Shown: piece by piece, positions 21,937 through 30,053 of the stretch | How positions within the stretch are numbered: the stretch's first letter is position 1 | Layout of the letters: each line of letters begins with the position of its first letter | Assembly (NCBI GenBank): GCA_052033915.1 | Contig: JBPOJF010000022.1 | Span: forward strand, 1-34,013 | Origin: CALMZY01 sp052033915 | GTDB taxonomy: Bacteria > Verrucomicrobiota > Kiritimatiellia > CAIQIC01 > JAGNIJ01 | DNA: 34,013 bases | Direction: 5' to 3' | The notes under the pieces: generated by a model | Seen by the model: only the letters and a program-made list of their open reading frames with translations | Told to the model about the DNA's origin: nothing | Database searches by the model: none | Made by a program: the position numbers and the translations under genes

Positions 21937-22953
21937 TCACGAGGGCTTGTTCGTCATTGCCACGAGTCTCTCCAGCTTCTTCCTCGCGGCGCCGGAGTCG
22001 ATGCTGTGCGCCGCAACGGCGATGCCTTCCAGGAAGTCCTTCGCCTTCTGCCCGGCGACGATCGCCGCGGCGGCGTTCAGCAGGACGATGTCTCTGCGGG
22101 GGCCGGCCTTGCCGGACAGGACTTCGCGCACGTATCCGGCGTTCTCCTCGGCATCGCCGCCCACCAGGTCCTGTCGGGACGCCGTGGGGAGTCCCAATCC
22201 GCCCGGCTCGATGTCGTAGGTGGTCACCCGGCCGTCCCGGACCTCGGCCACGCGCGTCGGGCCGGTCGTCGTGATTTCGTCGAGCCCGTCGAGGCCGTGA
22301 ACGACAAAGAGCCGCTTCGCGTCGAGCGCCGCCGCCGCCTCCGCCAGCGTGACGGTCAGGTCCCGGTCGTACACGCCCAGCACGCCGTAACGCGCGCCGG
22401 CGGGATTCGAGAGCGGCCCGAGGATGTTGAAGATGCTGCGGATGCCGATCTCCCGGCGCGGGCCGATGGCGTGTTTCATGGCGGGATGGAGGACGGCGGC
22501 GAACAGGAAGGCGATGCCGATCGATTGCAGACAATTGGCCATGACATCGGCCGTTGCATCGATCTTCACGCCCAGCGCCATCAGCACATCCGCGCTTCCG
22601 CATTTGCTGGAGACGCTCCGGTTTCCGTGCTTGGCCACCGTCACGCCCGCGCCCGCCGCCACGAACGCCGAGCATGTGGAGATATTAAAGGTGTGCGCTC
22701 CGTCGCCGCCGGTTCCGCAGGTATCGACGACCACATCCGTCGGCGCGTGGACCGCCGTGAATTTCTCGCGCATGCCGTCGGCGCTGCCGGCGATGATTTC
22801 GGGCGTCTCACCTCGAATCCGGAGCGCGGTAATGTACGCCGCGATCTGCGCCGGCGTCGCCTCGCCGGACATGATCTCCAGCATGGCCGCGTGAGCTTCC
22901 TCGCGCGACAGGCTCTGTTTCTCGGCCAGTTTGGCTATCGTTTCACGGATCAT
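21937..22953 (-). CDS. trpD: Anthranilate phosphoribosyltransferase
   Basis: TrpD joins anthranilate to PRPP in tryptophan synthesis. The 338-residue product has EIMSGEATPAQIAAYI, the PRPP loop VDTCGTGGDGAHTFNIST, VAKHGNRSVSSKCGSADVL, HPAMKHAIGPRREIGIRSIFNILGP and VHGLDGLDEI. Its length is normal. ATG 22953 has AGGAGA six bases upstream; the longer frame translates a repeat. No other trp gene is in the window, so it is either an isolated copy or the trp genes are dispersed. Confidence 0.96.
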   Translation of the reverse strand: MIRETIAKLAEKQSLSREEAHAAMLEIMSGEATPAQIAAYITALRIRGETPEIIAGSADGMREKFTAVHAPTDVVVDTCGTGGDGAHTFNISTCSAFVAAGAGVTVAKHGNRSVSSKCGSADVLMALGVKIDATADVMANCLQSIGIAFLFAAVLHPAMKHAIGPRREIGIRSIFNILGPLSNPAGARYGVLGVYDRDLTVTLAEAAAALDAKRLFVVHGLDGLDEITTTGPTRVAEVRDGRVTTYDIEPGGLGLPTASRQDLVGGDAEENAGYVREVLSGKAGPRRDIVLLNAAAAIVAGQKAKDFLEGIAVAAHSIDSGAARKKLERLVAMTNKPS

Positions 22954-22977
22954 GGCCGTTCTCCTGCGTAAAGCGAT

Positions 22978-23050
22978 CGAGTGGTAGAGAGATGGAGTGT
23001 CGGAACCTCGCGGCTCACCCTCATGACTCCCTCCCTCCGGGACTCCAGCA
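22978..23050. repeat. Palindromic repeat (GGAGTG-type) overlapping the 3' end of the dGTPase gene
   Basis: The left arm GAGTGGTAGAGAGATGGAGTG faces GACTCCCTCCCTCCGGGACTCC on the other side. The last residues of the dGTPase (SPGGRES) are encoded by the right arm. Confidence 0.7.
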
Positions 23051-24202
23051 CCCCTCTGTCTTATCCAACCCATACTTCATAATTTCACCCATCGCGTAGC
23101 GGTCCGTCATGCCTGCAATGTAGTCGCACACGGTACGCCAGAGGCCCTCGCTTGGCAATCGCGCGCGCGCCTTGTTGCCCAGCTCGTCCGGGTGGTCGAT
23201 GTAATAAAGGAACAGACGTCGCATCATGCCGACCGCCTCGCGGCTGCTGCCGCCGCCCGCGGAGTGGTAGTAGATGTCGCGGTAGAGAAACGCGCGGAAC
23301 GGCTCGAGTATGGCCTTCATCTTCGGGCTGAACATGACGAGCCGTTCCGGGCAGCGCATGACGTCGCCCGGCGACTGCGGCCGGTGCTTGACGATCTGCG
23401 CGGCGCTGGTCTGGATGACGTCTTCCACCTGGAGGTCGAGCAGACAGCGGATCGTGACGTTCATCAGGCGGTCCGACGGCAGGGTCGGAAATTGCGAGTG
23501 CGCGCGCTCCGCCGCGCGCCGCCAGAGTTCCTGCTCGCAGAGCTGAAGCTCGGTGATCAGGCCCGCTTCGAGCGCGTCGTCCACGTCGTGCGCATGGTAG
23601 GTCATGTCGTCGGCGATATCGGCGATCTGGGCCTCGATGAACTGGAACGGGCCGAGCGGCAGGCCGTCCAACTCCGCGCCGGGCGTTGCCGCTTGGTGCT
23701 TGCGCAGGCCGGCGCGGACTTCCCATGTCAGGTTCAGCCCCGGGTAATCCGGGTTACGGTATTCCAGCATCTCGACCGCGCGGCAGCTCTGCACATTGTG
23801 ATCGAAGCCGCCCTCGTTCCGCATGAGTTCGTTCAACGCCTGTTCGCCGACATGGCCGAACGGGCTGTGCCCGATGTCGTGGGCGAGGGCGATTGCCTCG
23901 GTCAGATCCTCGTTCGCTTTGAGCGCGCGGGCGATGGTGCGGCCGACCGCCGCCATCTCCATCGTATGCGTGAGCCGGGTCCGGTAGTGGTCCGCCATGC
24001 CGTTCACGAAAACCTGCGTTTTATATTCCAGGCGCCGGAAGCACTTGCTGTGCAGGATGCGGTCGCGGTCGCGCTGGAACTCGGAACGGTAGGGGTGCGG
24101 CGTCTCGGGGTTCTTTCGGCCCTTGCTGTTCGCGCTCCGTTCCGCATAGGGCGCCAGCCACGCGGCCTCAAGTTGCTCGCGCTCTTTTCTGGAATGAATC
24201 AT
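23021..24202 (-). CDS. dgt: dGTPase-like HD-domain triphosphohydrolase
   Basis: Proteins of this family cleave dNTPs to the nucleoside and triphosphate. The 393-residue product has the N-terminal RDRDRILHSKCFRRLEYKTQVF block and the HD metal site: RLTHTMEMA (His), ALAHDIGHSPFGHVGE (His-Asp) and DIADDMTYHAHDVDD (Asp). A C-terminal LFLYYIDHPDEL region follows. ATG 24202 was chosen; ATG 24214 is four codons upstream in the same frame. The final residues come from a palindromic repeat, so the C-terminus has drifted. The gene is divergent from the Nudix gene across a second copy of the same repeat family. Confidence 0.93.
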   Translation of the reverse strand: MIHSRKEREQLEAAWLAPYAERSANSKGRKNPETPHPYRSEFQRDRDRILHSKCFRRLEYKTQVFVNGMADHYRTRLTHTMEMAAVGRTIARALKANEDLTEAIALAHDIGHSPFGHVGEQALNELMRNEGGFDHNVQSCRAVEMLEYRNPDYPGLNLTWEVRAGLRKHQAATPGAELDGLPLGPFQFIEAQIADIADDMTYHAHDVDDALEAGLITELQLCEQELWRRAAERAHSQFPTLPSDRLMNVTIRCLLDLQVEDVIQTSAAQIVKHRPQSPGDVMRCPERLVMFSPKMKAILEPFRAFLYRDIYYHSAGGGSSREAVGMMRRLFLYYIDHPDELGNKARARLPSEGLWRTVCDYIAGMTDRYAMGEIMKYGLDKTEGCWSPGGRES

Positions 24203-24248
24203 GGGCGGTATCATAAAGTACGGGGCGCATCGACACAACCAAATCGGA

Positions 24249-24329
24249 GTGGCCGGAGGGATGGAGTGGCGGAGTGTTGGGTTTGATTCCCCATCACTCC
24301 AATCCTCCGGGACTCCGGCGCTTCAGGAG
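24249..24329. repeat. Palindromic repeat (GGAGTG-type) between dgt and the Nudix gene
   Basis: The left arm CCGGAGGGATGGAGTGGCGG faces CACTCCAATCCTCCGGGACT and beyond. Its right end (AGGAG, 24325-24329) supplies the ribosome binding site of the Nudix gene. Confidence 0.8.
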
Positions 24330-24335
24330 TCGTCC

Positions 24336-24887
24336 GTGGAAGAAAAAACGATAACGAAGAAGACAGTGTACACCGGCCGCATCCTCACGCTCGAGACGCA
24401 GGACATCGAGACGGGGGACGGCAAGAAGAGCCTGCGCGAGATCATCCGCCATCGCGGCGCCGTCGCCGTCCTCGCGCGCCTGCCCGACGGCCGCTTCGCG
24501 CTCGTTCGGCAGTACCGCAAGCCGGTGGAGCGGGAAATGCTGGAGGTGGTTGCCGGAAACCGCGAGCCGAACGAGGACCCCGAACTCTGCGCGCGCCGCG
24601 AACTCCGGGAGGAAACGGGGTTCAACGCCAAAACCATCCGCCGGCTCGGCTTCATCCATCCCTCGCCCGGCTACTGCGACGAGAAGATCGACATCTTCTT
24701 TGCCGAAGTCGATGCTGTATCCGGACAGGCCGATCCCGACGAGGACGAGCGCGTCGAGCTTGTTCTGACGACCCGCGACGAGATTGTCGGCAAGATCAAG
24801 CGGGACGAAATCCACGACTCCAAGACGCTGGCGGCGTGGCTGATGTTTGAGAAGATGGAGGGGGAGAGCCCAAAGTCCAAGGTCTAA
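24336..24887 (+). CDS. Nudix hydrolase (ADP-ribose pyrophosphatase-like)
   Basis: The 183-residue protein has a Nudix box of the form GNREPNEDPELCARRELREE followed by TGF. It is preceded by VRQYRKPVEREMLEVVAG and followed by FIHPSPGYCDEKIDIFFAE, the layout of ADP-ribose/NDP-sugar pyrophosphatases (NudF type). I chose GTG 24336 because AGGAG lies six bases upstream and the homology starts there; the upstream part of the open frame is only repeat sequence. The last residues (GESPKSKV) are encoded by the next palindromic repeat. Confidence 0.9.
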   Translation: MEEKTITKKTVYTGRILTLETQDIETGDGKKSLREIIRHRGAVAVLARLPDGRFALVRQYRKPVEREMLEVVAGNREPNEDPELCARRELREETGFNAKTIRRLGFIHPSPGYCDEKIDIFFAEVDAVSGQADPDEDERVELVLTTRDEIVGKIKRDEIHDSKTLAAWLMFEKMEGESPKSKV

Positions 24888-24951
24888 AGTCCAAAGTTGA
24901 GAAGGCAAAACGGAACCTTTGTTCGCCCTTCGACTTTGGACCTTGGACTTT
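24868..24951. repeat. Palindromic repeat (GTCCAAAGTC-type) overlapping the Nudix gene end
   Basis: The left arm GCCCAAAGTCCAAGGTCTAA, which includes the Nudix stop codon, faces CGACTTTGGACCTTGGACTT. It is the same family as 21822-21920. Confidence 0.85.
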
Positions 24952-25015
24952 CCCCTTCGGTCCCGCCCCGAATATTCGTTTGTCTCTCCCGCGCCATATC
25001 GCTACATTCCCTCCC

Positions 25016-26344
25016 ATGATGGAGAAGTCGAAAACGCGCTGGCAGCGCCTGCGAAAATTCATGAGGCATGGGGTGTGGGACATCGAACTGTCCACGCTGT
25101 CCGCCGGCAAGAGCCTTCCGATCCGCCTCGTCCGCGTGGGCCAGTTGATCATCAAGGGCTTCACCGAGGACGATCTCGGCGTCCATGCGTCGTCGCTGAC
25201 CTTTGTCACCCTGATGTCGCTGGTGCCGCTCCTGGCCGTGGGCTTTGCGTTGTTGAAGGGATTCGGGTTCGGGCAGGAGCAGATCAATACGCTGATGGAG
25301 TGGGAGTCGGCGATGCCGGAGCAGTTCCAGGTGTTCCTCGATTCCGTCCTGAGCATCGTGAGCACGACGAATTTTGCCGCGCTCGGTTGGATGGGGCTCG
25401 CGTTCGTGATCTTTACCGCCGTCATCATGCTGGCGGCCACGGAGGTCTCTTTCAACCGGATCTGGGGCATTACGCAGATGCGCACGCCCCTCCGACAGGC
25501 CGCCAACTACATCAGCGTCATCGTGCTCGTGCCGCTGTTGATCCTGGCGGCCAGCGCGGTGGAGGCTTCGCTGAAGGGCATGGTGCCGATCCTGCCGGAC
25601 AGCATCAGCTTCGTCGTCAAGAATCTCCTGCGGCTGACTTCGTTCTTCATGACGTGGCTGGCGTTTCTCTTCCTGTACCTTTTACTGCCGAATACCCGCG
25701 TGCGGATCTCTCCGGCGCTCTGCGCGAGCCTTGTCACCGGGATATTCTGGCTGCTCTGGCAGAAGGCGTACATCTCCCTGCAAATGGGGGTCGGCCGGTA
25801 CAACGCGATTTACGGGACATTCGCGTCCGTGCCGATCTTCCTCGGATGGCTGTACATGAGCTGGGTGATCATTCTGCTGGGCGCCGAACTCGCGTTCGCG
25901 CTCCAGAACGCGGCGACGTACCGCGTGGAGAGCGCGGCCGACAACGCGAACGCGAAGTCGAAAGTCGCGCTGGCGCTGTCGATCGTGATCCGCGCCGCGG
26001 AAGTGATGACCGGCGGCGGCGCTCCGTTCGAGGCGGGCGCGTTCGCGCGTGAACAGCGGGTCCCGGTCCGCCTGCTGAACGGCATGATCCGCCTGCTGGT
26101 CCGTAGCGGCATTTTCATCGAAACGGCCGGCAAGGAAAACTGCTTTGTCCTGCTCAAGTCGCCGGACGCCATTTGCGTGAAGGATGTCGTGGATACCGTC
26201 ATCCAGGACGGCGCGAAGCCGGAAACGCTGGGGCTGACGAACCTTTCGGCGCCGGTCACCGGCGTGCTGGCGAAGATGGAAAGCGGGTTGTCCGGCTTGC
26301 TGGATTCGATCACGATTCAGGACCTGCTGAAGAAGGATGGTTAA
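25016..26344 (+). CDS. YihY/BrkB-family membrane protein with C-terminal winged-helix-like domain
   Basis: The 442-residue protein matches the YihY/BrkB family (once called RNase BN, without proof of that activity). It has DDLGVHASSLTFVTLMSLVPLLAVGFALLKG, several membrane helices up to about residue 300, WGITQMRTPLRQAANY and the late GRYNAIYGTFASVPIFLGWLYMSW block. Residues about 310-440 form a soluble tail that looks like a winged-helix fold, as in longer family members. ATG 25016 or the adjacent 25019 is the start. Its function is unknown; it lies between two repeats and upstream of the helicase. Confidence 0.88.
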   Translation: MMEKSKTRWQRLRKFMRHGVWDIELSTLSAGKSLPIRLVRVGQLIIKGFTEDDLGVHASSLTFVTLMSLVPLLAVGFALLKGFGFGQEQINTLMEWESAMPEQFQVFLDSVLSIVSTTNFAALGWMGLAFVIFTAVIMLAATEVSFNRIWGITQMRTPLRQAANYISVIVLVPLLILAASAVEASLKGMVPILPDSISFVVKNLLRLTSFFMTWLAFLFLYLLLPNTRVRISPALCASLVTGIFWLLWQKAYISLQMGVGRYNAIYGTFASVPIFLGWLYMSWVIILLGAELAFALQNAATYRVESAADNANAKSKVALALSIVIRAAEVMTGGGAPFEAGAFAREQRVPVRLLNGMIRLLVRSGIFIETAGKENCFVLLKSPDAICVKDVVDTVIQDGAKPETLGLTNLSAPVTGVLAKMESGLSGLLDSITIQDLLKKDG

Positions 26345-26408
26345 TGGTTGACGGTTGATGGTTAATGACGGGAGGGACGTTCATTAGCCATCGATCTTTA
26401 TCCATTAA
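26341..26408. repeat. Palindromic repeat (GGTTAATGG-type) before the helicase gene
   Basis: The left arm TTAATGGTTGACGGTTGATG plus GTTAATG faces CATTAGCCATCGATCTTTAT and CCATTAA. This is another family of degenerate tandem-motif palindrome. Confidence 0.75.
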
Positions 26409-26420
26409 CCCTTTTCATTT

Positions 26421-28361
26421 ATGAGCCGCATTGATTTTGAAAACGCGTTGAATTCCGAACAACTCGCGGCGGTGACGGCGCCGGACGGGCCCGTGCTCGT
26501 CATTGCGGCCGCGGGCACCGGCAAGACCCGCACGCTGACCTATCGCGTGGCCTATCTGGTGGAGAAGGGCGTGGACCCGCGCCGCGTCCTGCTCCTGACA
26601 TTCACCAACCGCGCCGCGCGCGAGATGCTCGAGCGCGCGCAGGGCCTTGTCGGCGAGGGCGTCGGCGGGCTTTGGGGCGGCACATTCCACCACATGGCCA
26701 ATCGCATGCTCCGGCGGCACGGCGATCTGCTGGGCTACAAGCTGGACTACACGATCCTCGACCAGGACGATTCCCGCAGCCTCGTGCGCGCGATCGCGGA
26801 TGAGAGGGGTCTGCTGGGCAAGCATTTTCCCAAGCCCGACGTCCTGCTCGGCGTGTTCGGCCTCGCGGCGAACACGTCGAAGCCCGTGCACGACGTCGCG
26901 GCCGCGCATTTCGAAGACCACCCGATCCGCGTCGAAGACGTGGTCAAGGTCTGGAAGGCGTACGAGGCGCGCAAGCGCCAACTCAACGGCATGGATTTCG
27001 ACGACCTGCTCTGCAATGGGCTGAAGCTGTTTCGCGACCACCCGGAAGTGCTGGCGAAATACCAGGAGCATTTCCAGTACATCCTCGTGGACGAGTACCA
27101 GGACACGAACACGATCCAGGCTTCGTGGGTTGACCTGCTCGCGGAGAAGAAGCGGAACCTGCTGGTCGTCGGCGACGACTTCCAGAGCATCTACTCCTGG
27201 CGCGGCGCGGACTTCCGCAACATCCTGTCGTTCCCACAGCGCTATCCCGGCACGGTTGTCTTCAAGCTGGAGACGAACTACCGCAGCGTGCCCGAAATTC
27301 TTGCCGTCGCGAACGCATGCATCGCCGGCAACCCGGAGCAGTTCCAAAAAAGCCTTCGCGCCGTCCGCCCGGCGTCGAAGAAGCCGACCCTGGTCCACGT
27401 CCGCGCCGGCGAGGAGCAGGCGCTGTACATCGTGCAGAAAATCCAGGAGCTGAGGCGCAAGGGGTGCTCGATGAACGACGTCGCGGTCCTGTACCGCGCG
27501 CATTTTCACGCGATGGAGCTTCAGCTCGAACTCGCGCGCGAGCGCATCCCGTTCGTCATCACGTCCGGCGTGCGCTTCTTCGAGCAGGCGCACATCAAGG
27601 ACGTTTGCAGCCTGCTGCGGCTGATCGTGAATCCCGGCGACGAACTCGCGTTCATCCGGCTCATGAGCCTGATGCCGAAAGTCGGCGAAAAGACCGCCGC
27701 GAAGATCTGGGCCGCGCTGGGCGGGCGGTGCGACATCAAGGACGCCGCCTCCGCGCGCGCCTTGCGCGAGAAACTGCCCGCGGCGGCCCGCGTGGAGTGG
27801 GCCAAGGTCGAGCCGATCGGAGAGGCCTACGCGCAGGACAGCCTCGCCGACGACCCGGGCGAAGTGATCTTCCGGTTCGTGAAGGCCTTCTATGACGAGT
27901 ATGCCGTCGTGACGTTCGAGAACTACGATCGGCGGAAGGAGGACATCGACGCGCTGATCGACTTCACCACGCGGTTCGAGAACGGAGAGGCTTTCCTCAG
28001 TGAAATGTCGCTGCTGACCAATCTCGACGCCGAGACCGACATGCCGGCGCAGGGGCAGGAGAACGGCATCAAGCTCAGCACCGTTCACCAGGCCAAAGGG
28101 CTCGAGTGGAATGTCGTCTTCGTGCTGTGGGCCGTGGACGGCATGTTCCCGTCGAGCCGGTCGCTGAATGAGGGGGCGGGGGATGGCGAGGAGCGGCGGT
28201 TGTTCTATGTGGCCGCCACGCGCGCCAAGGACGAACTGTTCCTGATGATGCCCGAGGTCCGCCGGACCCGCGACGGCGGCGTCATATTCTGCGAACCCTC
28301 GCGCTTCGTCAAAGAAATCCCGGATACGCTGATCGAGGACGAGAACGTGGGATTCATTTAG
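26421..28361 (+). CDS. UvrD/Rep-type superfamily 1 DNA helicase
   Basis: The 646-residue protein has all SF1A helicase motifs in order: AAAGTGKTRTLTYR (I), LLTFTNRAAREM (Ia), YILVDEYQDTN (II), VVGDDFQSIYSWRGA (III), ETNYRS (IV), LSTVHQAKGLEWNVVFV (V) and RRLFYVAATRAKDELFL (VI). It is a 3'-5' helicase for repair or replication restart. It is shorter than UvrD or PcrA (about 720) and lacks their C-terminal extension. ATG 26421 is at the conserved start, but no clear ribosome binding site is visible. It is followed by hairpins and then the comM promoter. Confidence 0.95.
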   Translation: MSRIDFENALNSEQLAAVTAPDGPVLVIAAAGTGKTRTLTYRVAYLVEKGVDPRRVLLLTFTNRAAREMLERAQGLVGEGVGGLWGGTFHHMANRMLRRHGDLLGYKLDYTILDQDDSRSLVRAIADERGLLGKHFPKPDVLLGVFGLAANTSKPVHDVAAAHFEDHPIRVEDVVKVWKAYEARKRQLNGMDFDDLLCNGLKLFRDHPEVLAKYQEHFQYILVDEYQDTNTIQASWVDLLAEKKRNLLVVGDDFQSIYSWRGADFRNILSFPQRYPGTVVFKLETNYRSVPEILAVANACIAGNPEQFQKSLRAVRPASKKPTLVHVRAGEEQALYIVQKIQELRRKGCSMNDVAVLYRAHFHAMELQLELARERIPFVITSGVRFFEQAHIKDVCSLLRLIVNPGDELAFIRLMSLMPKVGEKTAAKIWAALGGRCDIKDAASARALREKLPAAARVEWAKVEPIGEAYAQDSLADDPGEVIFRFVKAFYDEYAVVTFENYDRRKEDIDALIDFTTRFENGEAFLSEMSLLTNLDAETDMPAQGQENGIKLSTVHQAKGLEWNVVFVLWAVDGMFPSSRSLNEGAGDGEERRLFYVAATRAKDELFLMMPEVRRTRDGGVIFCEPSRFVKEIPDTLIEDENVGFI

Positions 28362-28370
28362 TCTGCGAAT

Positions 28371-28398
28371 CGCGTCCATTGACGCGAATGAATTCGCG
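28371..28398. terminator. Tandem overlapping hairpins after the helicase gene
   Basis: CGCGTC-CATT-GACGCG (28371-28386) overlaps CGCGAA-TGAA-TTCGCG (28383-28398). They could fold alternatively and end transcription just after the helicase stop, but no U-run follows, so factor-independent termination is uncertain. Confidence 0.35.
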
Positions 28399-28422
28399 CG
28401 AGGAATCGGCGGCTTTTGGCGC

Positions 28423-28450
28423 TTGTCACGACTTGGTCGGCCCCTATAAT
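28423..28450 (+). promoter_or_regulatory. Sigma-70-like promoter of comM
   Basis: TTGTCA (28423-28428), a 16-nt spacer and a perfect TATAAT (28445-28450) lie 25 nt before the comM start. It is the best promoter match I found in the window. Confidence 0.65.
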
Positions 28451-28475
28451 CCGAGTCCTTCTTACCTGGGAGGTC

Positions 28476-30014
28476 ATGGTGCTCGCGAAAGTGCGGTCCG
28501 GGGCGGTCTATGGTGTGGACGCGTACCCCGTCGAAATCGAAGTGAACGTCGGCCACGGCGAACCGAGGATCGTCATCGTCGGCCTGCCCGACGCCGCCGT
28601 GAAAGAGAGCGGCGACCGCGTGATGACCGCCCTCATCAACTCCGGCTTCGCGCCGCCGATGGGCCGCACCACGATCAACCTCGCTCCCGCCGACATGAAG
28701 AAAGAGGGCCCGAGCTTTGACCTGCCCATCGCCCTCGGCATGATCGTCGCGCAGGGCGATCTGGATAAGGACAAACTGGGGTCCCTGTGCGTCATCGGCG
28801 AACTGGCGCTCAGCGGGGAAGTGCGCCGCGTACGCGGGGTTCTTCCCATCGCGATCCAGGCGCGGGCCGAAGGCTGCCGTGGAATTCTGGTGCCCGTGGA
28901 GAACGCGGACGAAGCCGCCGTTGTGGAGGGGCTGGCCGTTTACCCCGTGCAGACGCTGCGCCAGGCGGCGGACTTTCTGGCCGATCAACAGGCGGTCGCG
29001 CCGTATCAGGTGAACGTCATCAGCGTTTTCGGAAGCCACAGCCACTACGATGATGATTTTGCGGACGTGAAAGGGCAGGAATTTGCCAAGCGCGCGCTGG
29101 AGGTGGCCTGTGCGGGCGGGCACAATTTGCTCGCCGTTGGACCGCCGGGGACCGGTAAGACGATGCTCGCGAAGCGCGTTCCGTCGATCCTTCCGCCGTT
29201 GACTCTGGAGGAGGCGCTGGAGACGACGAAGATTCACAGCATCGCGGGTGTCCTGCCGCCGCGGCAGGCGCTGGTCGGCCGTCGCCCGTTTCGGACGCCG
29301 CACCACACGGTGTCCGACGCCGGCCTTCTTGGCGGCGGCTCTCATCCTGTCCCGGGCGAAGTGAGTCTTGCGCATCACGGCGTGCTGTTTCTCGACGAGA
29401 TGCCCGAGTTTCACCGCAATGTGCTGGAGGTCATGCGCCAGCCGCTCGAGGACGGCGTGGTCACGATTTCGCGCGCGGCAATCAGCGTGACGTTTCCGTG
29501 CCGGTTCATGCTCGTTGCGGCGATGAATCCGTGCCCGTGCGGTTTTTATGGCGATCCGAAACGCGAGTGCCGGTGTTCGCCTCTTCAGATTCAAAAATAC
29601 AGGAATCGCATCTCGGGTCCGTTGCTGGACCGGATAGACATTCACGTCGAAGTCCCGTCCGTCCGATATCAGGATTTGTCCGCCATCGAACGCGGGGAGC
29701 CATCCGCGAAAATTCGAGAGCGGGTGATCCGGGGGCGGAAGATTCAGCAGGAACGGTTCAAGGGCTCTTCCAAGGTCCACTGCAACGCCGCGATGCGGGC
29801 GAAGGATTTGCAGAAGTATTGCCGGTTGGAAGACGACGCGCAGAACCTGTTGAAGATGGCGATCAGCGATCTGAACTTCAGCGCGCGGGCGTACGACCGG
29901 ATTCTGAAAGTCTCCCGCACGATTGCCGACTTGGACGAGTCGGAGACGATCAAGACCCCGCACGTTTCCGAAGCGATTCAATACCGCTCTCTCGACCGGC
30001 AGTATTGGGCGTGA
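28476..30014 (+). CDS. comM: YifB/ComM-family Mg-chelatase-like AAA ATPase
   Basis: ComM is a hexameric helicase that promotes branch migration during natural transformation in some bacteria. The 512-residue product has the N-terminal fold with EIEVNVGHGEPRIVIVGLPDAAVKES, GRTTINLAPADMKKEG and the Walker A GPPGTGKTMLAKR. Walker B is LFLDEMPEF, followed by AMNPCPCGFYGD with the cysteines and a C-terminal FSARAYDRILKVSRTIADL. Its length is normal. The start is ATG 28476 or GTG 28479; GGGAGG sits very close, which favours the second codon. It has its own promoter. Confidence 0.94.
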   Translation: MVLAKVRSGAVYGVDAYPVEIEVNVGHGEPRIVIVGLPDAAVKESGDRVMTALINSGFAPPMGRTTINLAPADMKKEGPSFDLPIALGMIVAQGDLDKDKLGSLCVIGELALSGEVRRVRGVLPIAIQARAEGCRGILVPVENADEAAVVEGLAVYPVQTLRQAADFLADQQAVAPYQVNVISVFGSHSHYDDDFADVKGQEFAKRALEVACAGGHNLLAVGPPGTGKTMLAKRVPSILPPLTLEEALETTKIHSIAGVLPPRQALVGRRPFRTPHHTVSDAGLLGGGSHPVPGEVSLAHHGVLFLDEMPEFHRNVLEVMRQPLEDGVVTISRAAISVTFPCRFMLVAAMNPCPCGFYGDPKRECRCSPLQIQKYRNRISGPLLDRIDIHVEVPSVRYQDLSAIERGEPSAKIRERVIRGRKIQQERFKGSSKVHCNAAMRAKDLQKYCRLEDDAQNLLKMAISDLNFSARAYDRILKVSRTIADLDESETIKTPHVSEAIQYRSLDRQYWA

Positions 30015-30053
30015 TTTGGGGACGAGGACGATGTGGTTTGCCGGGCGAGGGCG

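Noticed and set aside
21922..22675. N-terminal extension of the nucleotidyltransferase across trpD
   Set aside because: The open frame continues upstream, but it overlaps trpD in another frame and has no domain content.
3452..26408. CRISPR array
   Set aside because: The repeats are inverted, degenerate and single-site, with no regularly spaced identical direct repeats and no cas gene.
26415..29981. Very long minus-strand open frame opposite the helicase and comM genes
   Set aside because: It is the shadow of two well-supported plus-strand genes in GC-rich DNA; the translation is Arg/His/Asp-rich without any domain.
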